14,286 nucleotides of DNA. Source: Chloroflexota bacterium. Its GTDB lineage: Bacteria > Chloroflexota > Anaerolineae > Anaerolineales > Villigracilaceae. The notes under the pieces are model-generated. The model had not been told where the DNA came from. It saw nothing but the letters and a program-made list of their open reading frames with translations, and did no database searches. The stretch is from positions 1 to 14,286 of the forward strand of contig JACPVB010000176.1 in assembly GCA_016191985.1 (NCBI GenBank), written 5' to 3'. Positions 6,490 through 12,843 of this stretch are shown here, piece by piece. Each line of letters starts with the position of its first letter. Position 1 is the first letter of the stretch. Both the position numbers and the translations under genes were made by a program.

Positions 6490-6518
6490 AGTATAAAGGA
6501 TGAGGGGTGAATGATGAA
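6490..6518 (-). promoter_or_regulatory. Candidate promoter of the response regulator (leaderless)
   Basis: On the minus strand TTCATC (6518-6513) is followed, after exactly 17 bases, by TATACT (6495-6490). The latter matches five of six -10 consensus bases. The ATG begins seven bases past the end of the -10, where transcription would normally start, so the transcript would carry no leader. This agrees with the lack of a ribosome binding site. The -35 is weak, so the promoter may need an activator. Confidence 0.5.
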
Positions 6519-6542
6519 GGATAAAAGACGGTATTGGCAGCC

Positions 6543-7508
6543 TTATGTGATTTTAATGACGACTTTTCCCTGGGCGTGTGTACCTTCTATATATCGAAAG
6601 GCTTCAACAATCTCACTTAATGGATAACTCCCATCAATGACAGGGATAATCTTGCCTTCTTTCAAAAGTTTGGCAAGAAATACCAAATCCTCCTGGATTA
6701 TCTTTGCGCTTCCCATCATACGCACTTGCTTGCCGCCATTGCTGGACACAAAAGACCCGAAGAGCCTGGCTTGCAAGATCTGGCTAATGGTGCCACCACC
6801 ACAGAGATACATCCCCTGAGGGTTCAGTGCGCGCTTATACGTGGAAAGGGAATGGTATCCGTTGATGGCAAGAATCAAATCATAGCGTTGCGGGTTCCGA
6901 GTGAAATCTTCCCTGGTGTAATCAATAACATGATCCGCCCCAATCGAGCGCGCCATCTCTTGGTTCCGCGTGCTGCATACGGCGGTCACCTCAGCGCCGA
7001 ATGCTTTAACGATTTGAATGGCAAAGCTACCTACACCTCCCGAAGCGCCCTGAATTAAAACTTTTTGCCCAGGTTGAATTTCACCAGCATAACGAATGGT
7101 CTGCAATGCAACGAGCGCCGCCCAGGGCACAGCCGCCGCTTGCTCGTAGGATATATTAGTTGGCTTGAACGCCAAATACGCTTCTCTGGCAAGGACATAC
7201 TCGGCAAAAGCACCTCTGGCACATCCGAACACCTCATCGCCTGGCCGAAACTGCTTCACGTTTTCGCCAACCGCTTCGACCTGCCCTGCTATGTCACTTC
7301 CGAGGCGCGTATTTTTTGGTTTTAGAAACCCTCCGGTAAAAAAGCGAAACAGGAATGGTTTGCCTCCTCTCGCGAAGGTATCCCCAGCGTTGATGGACGC
7401 GGCATGAACTTTCACCAGCACCTGATTATCCTGGGGCGTGGGTTTTTCTACCTCGACGAGTTTCAGAACATGCGGGGGACCGTATTGGGTGTGCACAATC
7501 GCTTTCAT
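6543..7508 (-). CDS. NAD(P)-dependent MDR-family oxidoreductase (zinc-less), copy 2
   Basis: A 321-residue medium-chain dehydrogenase/reductase of the quinone-oxidoreductase-like branch. The N-terminal GroES-like domain starts MKAIVHTQYGPPHVLKLVEV and includes RPGDEVFG and GAFAEYV. The Rossmann fold has the nucleotide-binding motif GASGGVG at 154-160, then FGAEVTAVCSTRN and GADHVIDYTRE. The structural-zinc cysteine cluster of zinc alcohol dehydrogenases is absent, so a zinc-free, probably NADPH-dependent reduction of an enone, quinone or similar carbonyl is likely; the substrate is unknown. AGGAGA precedes the ATG at good spacing. It lies 25 bp downstream of a close paralog and is almost certainly cotranscribed with it. 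The substrate-side segments (residues 41-70 and 250-275) differ most between the two copies. Confidence 0.9.
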   Translation of the reverse strand: MKAIVHTQYGPPHVLKLVEVEKPTPQDNQVLVKVHAASINAGDTFARGGKPFLFRFFTGGFLKPKNTRLGSDIAGQVEAVGENVKQFRPGDEVFGCARGAFAEYVLAREAYLAFKPTNISYEQAAAVPWAALVALQTIRYAGEIQPGQKVLIQGASGGVGSFAIQIVKAFGAEVTAVCSTRNQEMARSIGADHVIDYTREDFTRNPQRYDLILAINGYHSLSTYKRALNPQGMYLCGGGTISQILQARLFGSFVSSNGGKQVRMMGSAKIIQEDLVFLAKLLKEGKIIPVIDGSYPLSEIVEAFRYIEGTHAQGKVVIKIT

Positions 7509-7533
7509 AAATCCAATCTCCTACATGGTTGGT

Positions 7534-8517
7534 TTATTCTTTGCCCACCGAATGTTCCACAGTGATGACGACTTTTCCTTGGGCGTGTTTTGCTACAAGA
7601 TACCTGATCGCTTCGGCTGTCTCACTCAATGGGTAACATTTATCGATAACAGGGACAAGTTTGCCCACTTCAAGAAGCTCTTTGATAACAAGTAGATCTT
7701 CTTTGGGGGTTGTTGCTATTCCCTGGAAACCGATCTTCTTACTTCCGACCCTCGATATCAATGGTCCCAGAAGCATCGCCTGCAAGACTTGGGACAGGGA
7801 ACCTCCTGCCACAACACAAATTCCTTTGGGGCTTAATGCCCTCCGATAAGCTAGAATCGGATGGCGTCCATTAACGGCCAGAATCAAATCATAACGCTGC
7901 CCACTTTGGGTGAAATCTTCTCGCGTGTAATCAACCACATGATCTGCCCCAATGGAGCGCGCCATGTCCAGGTTCCGCGTGCTGCATACGGCAGTCACTT
8001 CCGCCCCGAAGGATTTGGCGATTTGCACAGCAAAGGTACCCACGCCGCCAGAGGCCCCATTAATCAGAACCTTTCGCCCTGGTTGAATCTGTCCCTTGTC
8101 GCGAAGTCCCTGCAAAGCGGTGAATGCTGCCACAGGAACGGCCGCTGCTTCCTCAAACGATACATTGGCTGGTTTCAGCGCAAATTTGCTTGCGCCATTA
8201 CAGACATACTCGGCAAACGCACCGGGGGCTACGCCGAACACTTCATCTCCAGGCTGAAACTCGGTGACATTGCTACCCACCGCTTCAACCGTCCCCGCGA
8301 CGTCTGTGCCGAGGACCGTGTTGATTGCTTTGATAACCACCTCGTCCATGAAGCGGCCCAGGAGCGATGTCTTCTCGAAGCGCCGGTAGTCCATTGCATT
8401 GGCCGATGCCGCATGCACTTTCACAAGCACCTGATTATCCTGAGGCGTGGGTTTTTCTACCTCGGTGAGTTGCAGAACATGCGGGGGACCGTATTGGGTG
8501 TATACGATTGCTTTCAT
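7534..8517 (-). CDS. NAD(P)-dependent MDR-family oxidoreductase (zinc-less), copy 1
   Basis: A 327-residue paralog of the gene that follows. I start it at ATG 8517 (MKAIVYTQYGPPHVLQL) because this aligns exactly with the paralog and has AAGGAAAG upstream; an ORF start 11 codons earlier has no support. It has the same GroES-like domain, then GASGGVG at 154-160 and SFGAEVTAVCSTRN. Zinc-ligand cysteines are again absent. The middle and C-terminal regions (YRRFEKTSLLGRFMDEVVIKA, GPLISRVGSKKIGFQGIATTP) differ from the paralog and probably set a different substrate. It is the first gene of the two-gene unit. Physiological substrate unknown; detoxification of reactive carbonyls or quinones is a common role of the family. 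Confidence 0.9.
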   Translation of the reverse strand: MKAIVYTQYGPPHVLQLTEVEKPTPQDNQVLVKVHAASANAMDYRRFEKTSLLGRFMDEVVIKAINTVLGTDVAGTVEAVGSNVTEFQPGDEVFGVAPGAFAEYVCNGASKFALKPANVSFEEAAAVPVAAFTALQGLRDKGQIQPGRKVLINGASGGVGTFAVQIAKSFGAEVTAVCSTRNLDMARSIGADHVVDYTREDFTQSGQRYDLILAVNGRHPILAYRRALSPKGICVVAGGSLSQVLQAMLLGPLISRVGSKKIGFQGIATTPKEDLLVIKELLEVGKLVPVIDKCYPLSETAEAIRYLVAKHAQGKVVITVEHSVGKE

Positions 8518-8706
8518 TGAGTATCTTTCCTTACGGTTATTTTGATTCAACCACTTTTACAAAGTATCGCATAATTTGGTTAACAAAAACTTCGATTTTC
8601 CTTCGCAATTTTTATCGAAAAGTTTACTTAATTATGAGACAAGCGATAGATTGGTATGGGTCAGCAGGCAGATTCGGCGCTATGGGTTGTCATTTGGTTT
8701 TCTCCG
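8518..8706. other. Intergenic region upstream of the oxidoreductase pair
   Basis: This stretch, with the repeat that follows it, makes up a 251-bp gap without a gene. It is AT-rich near the oxidoreductase start and should hold that promoter, but no good -35/-10 pair stands out. A small dyad ACTTT-TAC-AAAGT lies at 8553-8565, about 36 bases upstream of the start codon, and could be a repressor site. A looser inverted pair (CTTCGAT and ATCGAAAAG) lies around 8590-8625. Positions 8630-8706 show nothing I recognise. Confidence 0.35.
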
Positions 8707-8747
8707 TAAGTGACGAGGAAAAGCACAAAGCTTTTCCTCGTCACTTA
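8707..8747. repeat. 18-bp-stem hairpin repeat downstream of the His/Met-rich protein gene
   Basis: TAAGTGACGAGGAAAAGC (8707-8724) pairs perfectly with GCTTTTCCTCGTCACTTA (8730-8747) over a 5-base loop. It begins 22 bases after the stop codon of the minus-strand membrane protein gene. No T-run follows on either strand, so it is not a standard terminator, though such a stem would protect a 3' end. The GTGACGAG and CTTATTACTTATCACCC wording links it to the repeat at 5741-5806. Confidence 0.75.
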
Positions 8748-8768
8748 TTACTTATCACCCGTTAGTTT

Positions 8769-9230
8769 TTAACTCTCAGCAGGTTTTTCACTGCCCTCTT
8801 CGGGGGCCTCATGCGCGCGCTTGTGCCAGTCGTTGAACATGGGCGGGACTCCACCTTCCCATTTTCTGCCCCACGGTCCGTGCATGTGACCGCCATGGTG
8901 CATTCTGCGGAAGAAGATCATCTTCAAAAATCCGAAGAAAAGGAACAGGAAGAAGATGGAGAAACAGATGCCGCCCAGCGGGAAGAAGCCGAAGTGATGG
9001 CGATATCCAAAGGCATAGGGAGGGTAGCCATACCCATAGCCAGGACCGTACATCGTAGGCGGGAGAGCCTGTCCATTCTCGGCGGCCTCCGAGATGGCGG
9101 TTGCCACAGCGGGAGCTTGTAAGACTCCCTGCGCGACGCCGGCTTTGTAAGCCATGAATCCGCCGGCGGATACGAGGCCGATCAATAGCAGGACCCCAAT
9201 CAAGCGAAAAACGAAACCGTTGCGAAACAT
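8769..9230 (-). CDS. His/Met-rich two-helix membrane protein of unknown function
   Basis: A protein of 153 residues from ATG 9230, which has GGAGG five bases upstream; the four codons before it are only an open frame. Helix 1 is at about 7-27. An external segment (about 28-85) contains a Gly/Tyr/Pro-rich run, YGPGYGYGYPPYAFGYRHH. Helix 2 is at about 86-107 and is very Phe-rich. The inner tail starts RRMHHGGHMHGPWG, dense in His and Met, and ends in an acidic stretch. The paired His/Met and Tyr/His segments on either side of the membrane suggest metal or haem contact, but no known binding motif is complete. The gene is alone on its transcript and shares a 60-bp upstream element with the DUF4386/sulfurtransferase operon. 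Similar short GYGY/FF-rich proteins occur in Chloroflexota; no function is known to me. Confidence 0.8.
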   Translation of the reverse strand: MFRNGFVFRLIGVLLLIGLVSAGGFMAYKAGVAQGVLQAPAVATAISEAAENGQALPPTMYGPGYGYGYPPYAFGYRHHFGFFPLGGICFSIFFLFLFFGFLKMIFFRRMHHGGHMHGPWGRKWEGGVPPMFNDWHKRAHEAPEEGSEKPAES

Positions 9231-9276
9231 ATTTACCTCCAATAGGTTGATTGATTTGGTTTGTTCTTACGTCCTT

Positions 9277-9339
9277 ACTATATCAATCCACTGTGGAGGA
9301 ATTATGGATGTGCCTGTCAGGGATTGTGGAGGTTGTGTA
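9277..9339 (-). promoter_or_regulatory. Promoter with phased TGTGGA operator, copy B (upstream of the His/Met protein)
   Basis: This element is 82% identical, without gaps, over 60 bp (9280-9339) to the one at 12223-12282. Read on the plus strand, TRTGGA-type boxes start at 9292, 9303 and 9325, that is at offsets 0, +11 and +33. A related CTGTCA occupies the +22 slot (9314). The first box is part of the dyad TCCACTGTGGA (9287-9297). A -10-like TATAGT (minus strand, 9282-9277) adjoins the block, with no good -35 at 17 bp. This layout suggests an activator-dependent promoter firing leftward into the membrane protein gene. Confidence 0.6.
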
Positions 9340-9360
9340 AACGAAATATCAGAATTGCTA

Positions 9361-9987
9361 TTAGCGTTCTGTGAACGCCAGCTGTACTCCGAGACCGATG
9401 AGAATGCCGCCAGCTAAACGTTGTAGGAACTGGGTGTAATATGGTCGGCGCATTAACCATCCTCCGATGGCTCCAGCGGAATAACCAACTACTGCCAAAA
9501 AACACAACCCAAAACATGCAAATGTCAGGCCCAGAATCGCCATTTGCAATGGCACCTGATTGTTCCCTTGATCGACAAACTGTGGCAGAAAAGCCAAAAA
9601 GAAGATCGCAATTTTGGGATTGAGCACATTCGACAACAAACCCTGCCAGAAAAGAATCCTGGAACTTACGCCTGAGGTTGAGGTTTGGAGGCTGAAAGTG
9701 ATCTTGTCCCGCCAGGCTTTAAAGCCGAGATAAATCAGATAGATTGCGCCGAGATATTTGACGACGAGAAAAGCGAACGCCGATGTCTGGAAGATCAGCG
9801 TTATTCCGAGGGCGGCTGCCGTCGTATGAACCAAAATCCCGCAAATGACGCCGACGGCGGACACGATGCCCGCTCTGCGTCCATGTGCCATGCCGCGGGT
9901 AATCACATACAGCATATCGGGACCCGGGGCAAGGATCAACGCCCAGGAGATGGCAGCGAACAGGCCAAATTTGGCTGGCTCAAGCAT
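9361..9987 (-). CDS. LysE/RhtB-family amino acid exporter
   Basis: A 208-residue integral membrane protein of the LysE/RhtB translocator family, which exports amino acids or related small molecules. The family signature near the N-terminus is intact: ISWALILAPGPDMLYVITRG, with the conserved PGPD/N segment, followed by GRRAGIVSAVGVICGILVH. Later come KYLGAIYLIYLGFKAWR and GLLSNVLNPKIAIFFLAFLPQFV. About six hydrophobic segments are visible. I start it at ATG 9987, six bases after GGAGGAA; an in-frame TTG directly before is not needed. It is the last gene of the DUF4386-sulfurtransferase-DUF4386 run, 56 bp after the preceding stop. Because it follows a sulfurtransferase, a sulfur amino acid (cysteine-like) substrate is an attractive but unproven guess. 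Confidence 0.93.
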   Translation of the reverse strand: MLEPAKFGLFAAISWALILAPGPDMLYVITRGMAHGRRAGIVSAVGVICGILVHTTAAALGITLIFQTSAFAFLVVKYLGAIYLIYLGFKAWRDKITFSLQTSTSGVSSRILFWQGLLSNVLNPKIAIFFLAFLPQFVDQGNNQVPLQMAILGLTFACFGLCFLAVVGYSAGAIGGWLMRRPYYTQFLQRLAGGILIGLGVQLAFTER

Positions 9988-10043
9988 CAAATTCCTCCGG
10001 CATAAGAACAGATTTTAACTGTCGAATGTTCATAATCATCGAA

Positions 10044-10760
10044 TCAGGCATATTCAACAGCAAGTCTTTTCCATTGTTCGGCATTAACTCCCTTGATCAA
10101 CAGCCATAGGATTTGGGTCACGCTTCCAAGCAAAGCAACAAGCACAATGTACGAGAACAACTGATTTCCAAGCGGCGGGTAGATGAAAGTCAGCCAACCC
10201 AAACCTCCCACCATGGACAATGCTCCCAAAAATCGAGGTAGAAACATGGACCGGAAGATCAAGAATCCATTTATGAAGGTGGAAATTCCGAAAAATGGAA
10301 GTGCGATGCCTGCCGCCAGATTATTTACATTGAGCAGGAAGAGCGCCAACGCCTGCAATTGTTCAGCATTAAAAATGCTCAAGTATTGCGAACCTCCCAG
10401 CACAAGCAGGGGAGCAATATAAAAAAGACGGCTTAGTGTCTTGATGGTACAACCGATCAAACTAAAGGTCAGGGCAAGTAAGGCGAGGTTTCGGTTTACC
10501 GGCTTGAGAAGAATATAAAAGACAACAGTCTGAGCGATCTGGGAAGACATTTCAATGAGGTAAACAGTGAACCCCAATTGAAACAAGTCTCTTTGCGCCA
10601 GAATATTGGCTGCCGTAGCCGCGGCGTCGCCGTCTACAACAATCCTGCCGCTGATGACCATCTGTGCAATGATTCCCGCGACAATCACGGTTAGATAAAG
10701 TAACGCAACAATTCGCGCGTAAACTTGCGGGGATATTTCGGCACTCATACGAGTCTGCAT
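10044..10760 (-). CDS. DUF4386 domain membrane protein (full length)
   Basis: A 238-residue polytopic protein with the hallmarks of DUF4386. The opening pattern is YARIVALLYLTVIVAGIIAQ, followed by a short external loop (SGRIVVDGDAAATAANILAQ), a conserved RDLFQLGFTVYLIEM segment, and the end pattern ILWLLIKGVNAEQW. Six or so membrane helices can be drawn (about 17-36, 60-85, 91-107, 112-130, 137-158, 160-172, 178-196 and 202-223; some will be re-entrant or merged). AGGAGAG precedes the ATG at good spacing. The function of DUF4386 is unknown. It lies 29 bp after the sulfurtransferase gene and in the same unit as a shorter DUF4386 relative. Confidence 0.85.
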   Translation of the reverse strand: MQTRMSAEISPQVYARIVALLYLTVIVAGIIAQMVISGRIVVDGDAAATAANILAQRDLFQLGFTVYLIEMSSQIAQTVVFYILLKPVNRNLALLALTFSLIGCTIKTLSRLFYIAPLLVLGGSQYLSIFNAEQLQALALFLLNVNNLAAGIALPFFGISTFINGFLIFRSMFLPRFLGALSMVGGLGWLTFIYPPLGNQLFSYIVLVALLGSVTQILWLLIKGVNAEQWKRLAVEYA

Positions 10761-10789
10761 TTATTTCTCTCCTGAGATTGTGGTAAAGA

Positions 10790-11611
10790 TTATTTCAGTT
10801 TCCAGACTTCCCATTTGCCTGTTCCGACGACCGGCATTTTTTCTCCTAGCCATTCATACATGGAACCATCATACACCGCGACGTCCTCGTGTCCGGTCAA
10901 TAAATGCGCCGCCGCATTGACCGCCGCCGCAATCCCTCCCCCGCAATAGGTGATGATCCGTTTATGGTTTGCAACTTCCGCCAGATGGGGAACCAGTTGC
11001 TCGACCGGCTTGAGAGATTCAAACCCCTGGGAAAAATCGCCATCCATCAGATCCATGCAGGAAAGATTGATTGAGCCGGGGATGTGCGAGGCTTCGTAGC
11101 TTACGGGCGGCAAGACATCTACAATCGCGACATCTTTATTTTCCATGGAAGCGAAGACTTCATCCTTGCTGGCGAACATGCCAGGTCGAACATGACTCGC
11201 AAAAACAGCCGGTTCATACTGACGGGACGTCTGCTCAATGGTCCCCCCAGCATTTTTCCACGCTGTTAGCCCTCCGTTGAGGATGCGCACATTGTCATGC
11301 CCGGCATACCTCAGCACCCACCACGCGCGGATGGCATAAGGGATCATCCCGCACGCATACACGATAACTTCCGAATCGTTAGAAATGCCAGCCTTGCCGA
11401 TCTGTTCGGCAAGTTGATCCACGGGCAGAATGGTGCAAGTATACGGACTATCAGGAACGGAAAATCTATCGTGGTCAAAATATACCGTGCCGGGAACGTG
11501 CTGTTCCAGATATACATCATCAGTAATGGTTGCGTCAAAGATGCGGATGTTCTTGTCTCCGACCTTTTTCAGCAGTTCATCTGCTTCGATCAACATATTT
11601 TCGCGTTTCAT
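10790..11611 (-). CDS. Two-domain rhodanese sulfurtransferase
   Basis: A protein of 273 residues from ATG 11611, which has AAGGAG eight bases upstream. It has the tandem rhodanese layout of thiosulfate and 3-mercaptopyruvate sulfurtransferases. The N-terminal domain (about 5-125) includes DEVIVYACG-type wording and RILNGGLTAWKNAGG. The C-terminal domain (about 145-270) has EASHIPGSINLS and the catalytic loop TYCGGGIAAA with the persulfide-forming cysteine C223. The CGGG loop is closer to mercaptopyruvate-type (CGSG) than thiosulfate-type (CRKG) enzymes, so a mercaptopyruvate or general persulfide role is more likely. No signal peptide is visible, so it should be cytoplasmic. It is sandwiched between two DUF4386 genes with 29- and 30-bp gaps, which argues for cotranscription. 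Confidence 0.92.
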   Translation of the reverse strand: MKRENMLIEADELLKKVGDKNIRIFDATITDDVYLEQHVPGTVYFDHDRFSVPDSPYTCTILPVDQLAEQIGKAGISNDSEVIVYACGMIPYAIRAWWVLRYAGHDNVRILNGGLTAWKNAGGTIEQTSRQYEPAVFASHVRPGMFASKDEVFASMENKDVAIVDVLPPVSYEASHIPGSINLSCMDLMDGDFSQGFESLKPVEQLVPHLAEVANHKRIITYCGGGIAAAVNAAAHLLTGHEDVAVYDGSMYEWLGEKMPVVGTGKWEVWKLK

Positions 11612-11641
11612 TTGTAGTCTCCTTAATTTCAAAATTGCGGA

Positions 11642-12187
11642 TTAGATGGACGGTAATGTCTGTTTTTCTATTTGTCCGACATTGATCCCTTTGATCATCA
11701 ACCAGAAAGCGAATGTCAGTTCGAATACCAACATGGGTAACCATACCAGCCAGGTGACCGATGATGCCCAAGACGTGGGTCCGCCGAACAATCCAGCAAG
11801 TTGCGCAGGGAGGACCACAACGAGCAAAGCCGATGCGGCTACACCGAGTTGAGCCAGCCAAACAGGGATCAACCGTCCGCGCAGGAGGAGCCACGAGAAG
11901 AAGAGACTGCCCACGGCAAAATAGATGGCGCTCTCCCCATACTGGATGGCCTCTGCAATCCGACAGGTCAGAGCTAGTAATGCAAGAACTGGTCCTTGCT
12001 CACGCGTGAGCGCGTAGAGGGTCACGCCCAGCACGAGCGCCGAAAAAGATTGCAGCAGGGAAAGCAAGTCTGCCGCCTGCGCTTGGCTGCCTAGCGCCAT
12101 ACTGGTGATGCCGGCAACGATGTAAAAAAGGAACGTGAACCCGGCGACTCTCGCGTAGGTAAGTTGTGATGTCTCGGATGTTTTCAT
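11642..12187 (-). CDS. Short DUF4386-related membrane protein
   Basis: A protein of 181 residues from ATG 12187, with AAGGAG ten bases upstream. It opens YARVAGFTFLFYIVAGITSM and ends AFWLMIKGIN. Both match the start and end of the full-length DUF4386 protein three genes along (YARIVALLYLTVIVAGI and LWLLIKGVN). It is about 57 residues shorter, mainly because the long loop and RDLFQLGFTVYLIEM region after helix 1 are reduced to SQAQAADLLSLLQ. Five or six hydrophobic helices remain and the frame is intact, so it reads as a short subfamily member, not a pseudogene. It is the first gene of the four-gene unit. A hairpin (CTTGGG at 12201-12206, CCCAAG at 12216-12221) lies in its leader, just ahead of the ribosome site. 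Confidence 0.75.
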   Translation of the reverse strand: MKTSETSQLTYARVAGFTFLFYIVAGITSMALGSQAQAADLLSLLQSFSALVLGVTLYALTREQGPVLALLALTCRIAEAIQYGESAIYFAVGSLFFSWLLLRGRLIPVWLAQLGVAASALLVVVLPAQLAGLFGGPTSWASSVTWLVWLPMLVFELTFAFWLMIKGINVGQIEKQTLPSI

Positions 12188-12219
12188 GGATTGAGGACTC
12201 CTTGGGTTTATTTGCCCCA

Positions 12220-12282
12220 AGAATATCAATCCACTATGGAGGAAATGTGGAGAAGCCCGTCAGGGTTTGTGGATGTTATTTA
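12220..12282 (-). promoter_or_regulatory. Promoter with phased TGTGGA operator, copy A (upstream of the DUF4386 operon)
   Basis: This is the partner of the element at 9277-9339, with 49 of 60 positions identical and no gaps. On the plus strand TRTGGA boxes start at 12235, 12246 and 12268, the same 11- and 22-bp spacing. The dyad is TCCAC-T-ATGGA (12230-12240). A -10-like TATTCT (minus strand, 12225-12220) lies at exactly the aligned position of TATAGT in the other copy. Similarity falls away downstream of the -10. It sits in the 116-bp gap upstream of the short DUF4386 gene and would drive the four-gene unit. Confidence 0.6.
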
Positions 12283-12303
12283 GCGGGGGCATTGGAGTGT
12301 GGG

Positions 12304-12663
12304 TCACGTATTTTGCGCCTGCCTTGGTCTTTCCACCACCCCAGCCGCCAGGAAGAGCAGACCGGGGAGAATGAATGGTCCGCTCATCAGAAGTACGCCA
12401 ACCATTTTTATTTCTGTGGAGTTCATGAGGCTGAAAAAATAGACTCCGATTAAAACACCCAGCAGAAACATGGTTATGCCGCCTGCCATGGGCTTTCTCC
12501 AGCCGAGCCACATCAACAAAACGATCAGCACCACAGGTGGAAGATGCCCCATGCCGCTCAAGTCCCCGCCCAGCATTTCGCCCACACCCATGAAGGTAAA
12601 GAAGGCAGCCGCCAGTCCCATCAAAACCAGCGCCGTGATTTTCAATCCTTTCGAAAGTTTCAT
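12304..12663 (-). CDS. Small four-helix membrane protein (DUF7670-like?)
   Basis: A protein of 119 residues from ATG 12663, with AAGGAG eight bases upstream; an ATG six codons earlier would consume that ribosome site. Hydrophobic helices lie at about 9-27, 42-56, 58-78 and 88-109, with short loops (GEMLGGDLSGMGHLPP between the first two). The WLGWRKPMAGGITMFLLGVLIGVYFF segment, a basic turn followed by GG and a helix, recalls small DUF7670-type membrane proteins, but this is a weak resemblance. It has its own clear promoter, and the next gene downstream has a separate operator, so it may be a single-gene unit. Function unknown. Confidence 0.7.
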   Translation of the reverse strand: MKLSKGLKITALVLMGLAAAFFTFMGVGEMLGGDLSGMGHLPPVVLIVLLMWLGWRKPMAGGITMFLLGVLIGVYFFSLMNSTEIKMVGVLLMSGPFILPGLLFLAAGVVERPRQAQNT

Positions 12664-12685
12664 CTGCCACTCTCCTTTCATTAAA

Positions 12686-12714
12686 ACTATACGTCAACTG
12701 GCTGGCTACTTCAA
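12686..12714 (-). promoter_or_regulatory. Promoter of the 119-aa membrane protein gene
   Basis: On the minus strand TTGAAG (12714-12709) is followed, after 17 bases, by TATAGT (12691-12686). Both are close to sigma-70 consensus. The start codon lies 22 bases past the -10, leaving room for a short leader with AAGGAG. This is the best conventional promoter in the window. Confidence 0.65.
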
Positions 12715-12766
12715 GAGGAGTGAAATCTTAGAAAGTGTCCGAAACTTCTGTTTTAGATATGGCTTC

Positions 12767-12826
12767 GTAGGGGCACAGCGAAACCATTAATGGTCAAAAT
12801 TACAGATCGACTCGCTGTGTCCCTGC
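12767..12826. repeat. GTAGGGGCACAGCG-type palindromic repeat
   Basis: GTAGGGGCACAGCG (12767-12780) pairs with CGCTGTGTCCCTGC (12813-12826), with two G-T wobbles, around a 32-base spacer. The spacer holds a perfect 12-bp palindrome ACCATTAATGGT (12783-12794). Arms of this wording (GTAGGGGCAC...) occur as scattered repeats in many environmental bacterial genomes, including Anaerolineae as I recall. It lies in the divergent region between the small membrane protein gene and trxB. Confidence 0.6.
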
Positions 12827-12843
12827 CTTTCAGGAGAAATCTT

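Noticed and set aside
7861..8520. 219-codon plus-strand open frame
   Set aside because: Antisense shadow of the first MDR oxidoreductase; no motifs and no ribosome site.
9304..9417. Plus-strand 37-codon ORF with a good GGAGGA ribosome site
   Set aside because: It overlaps the shared operator element and the 3' end of the LysE-type gene. The corresponding frame in the 12.25-kb copy has a GTG start and diverges in length and sequence. The purine-rich GGAGGA is better explained as part of the operator boxes.
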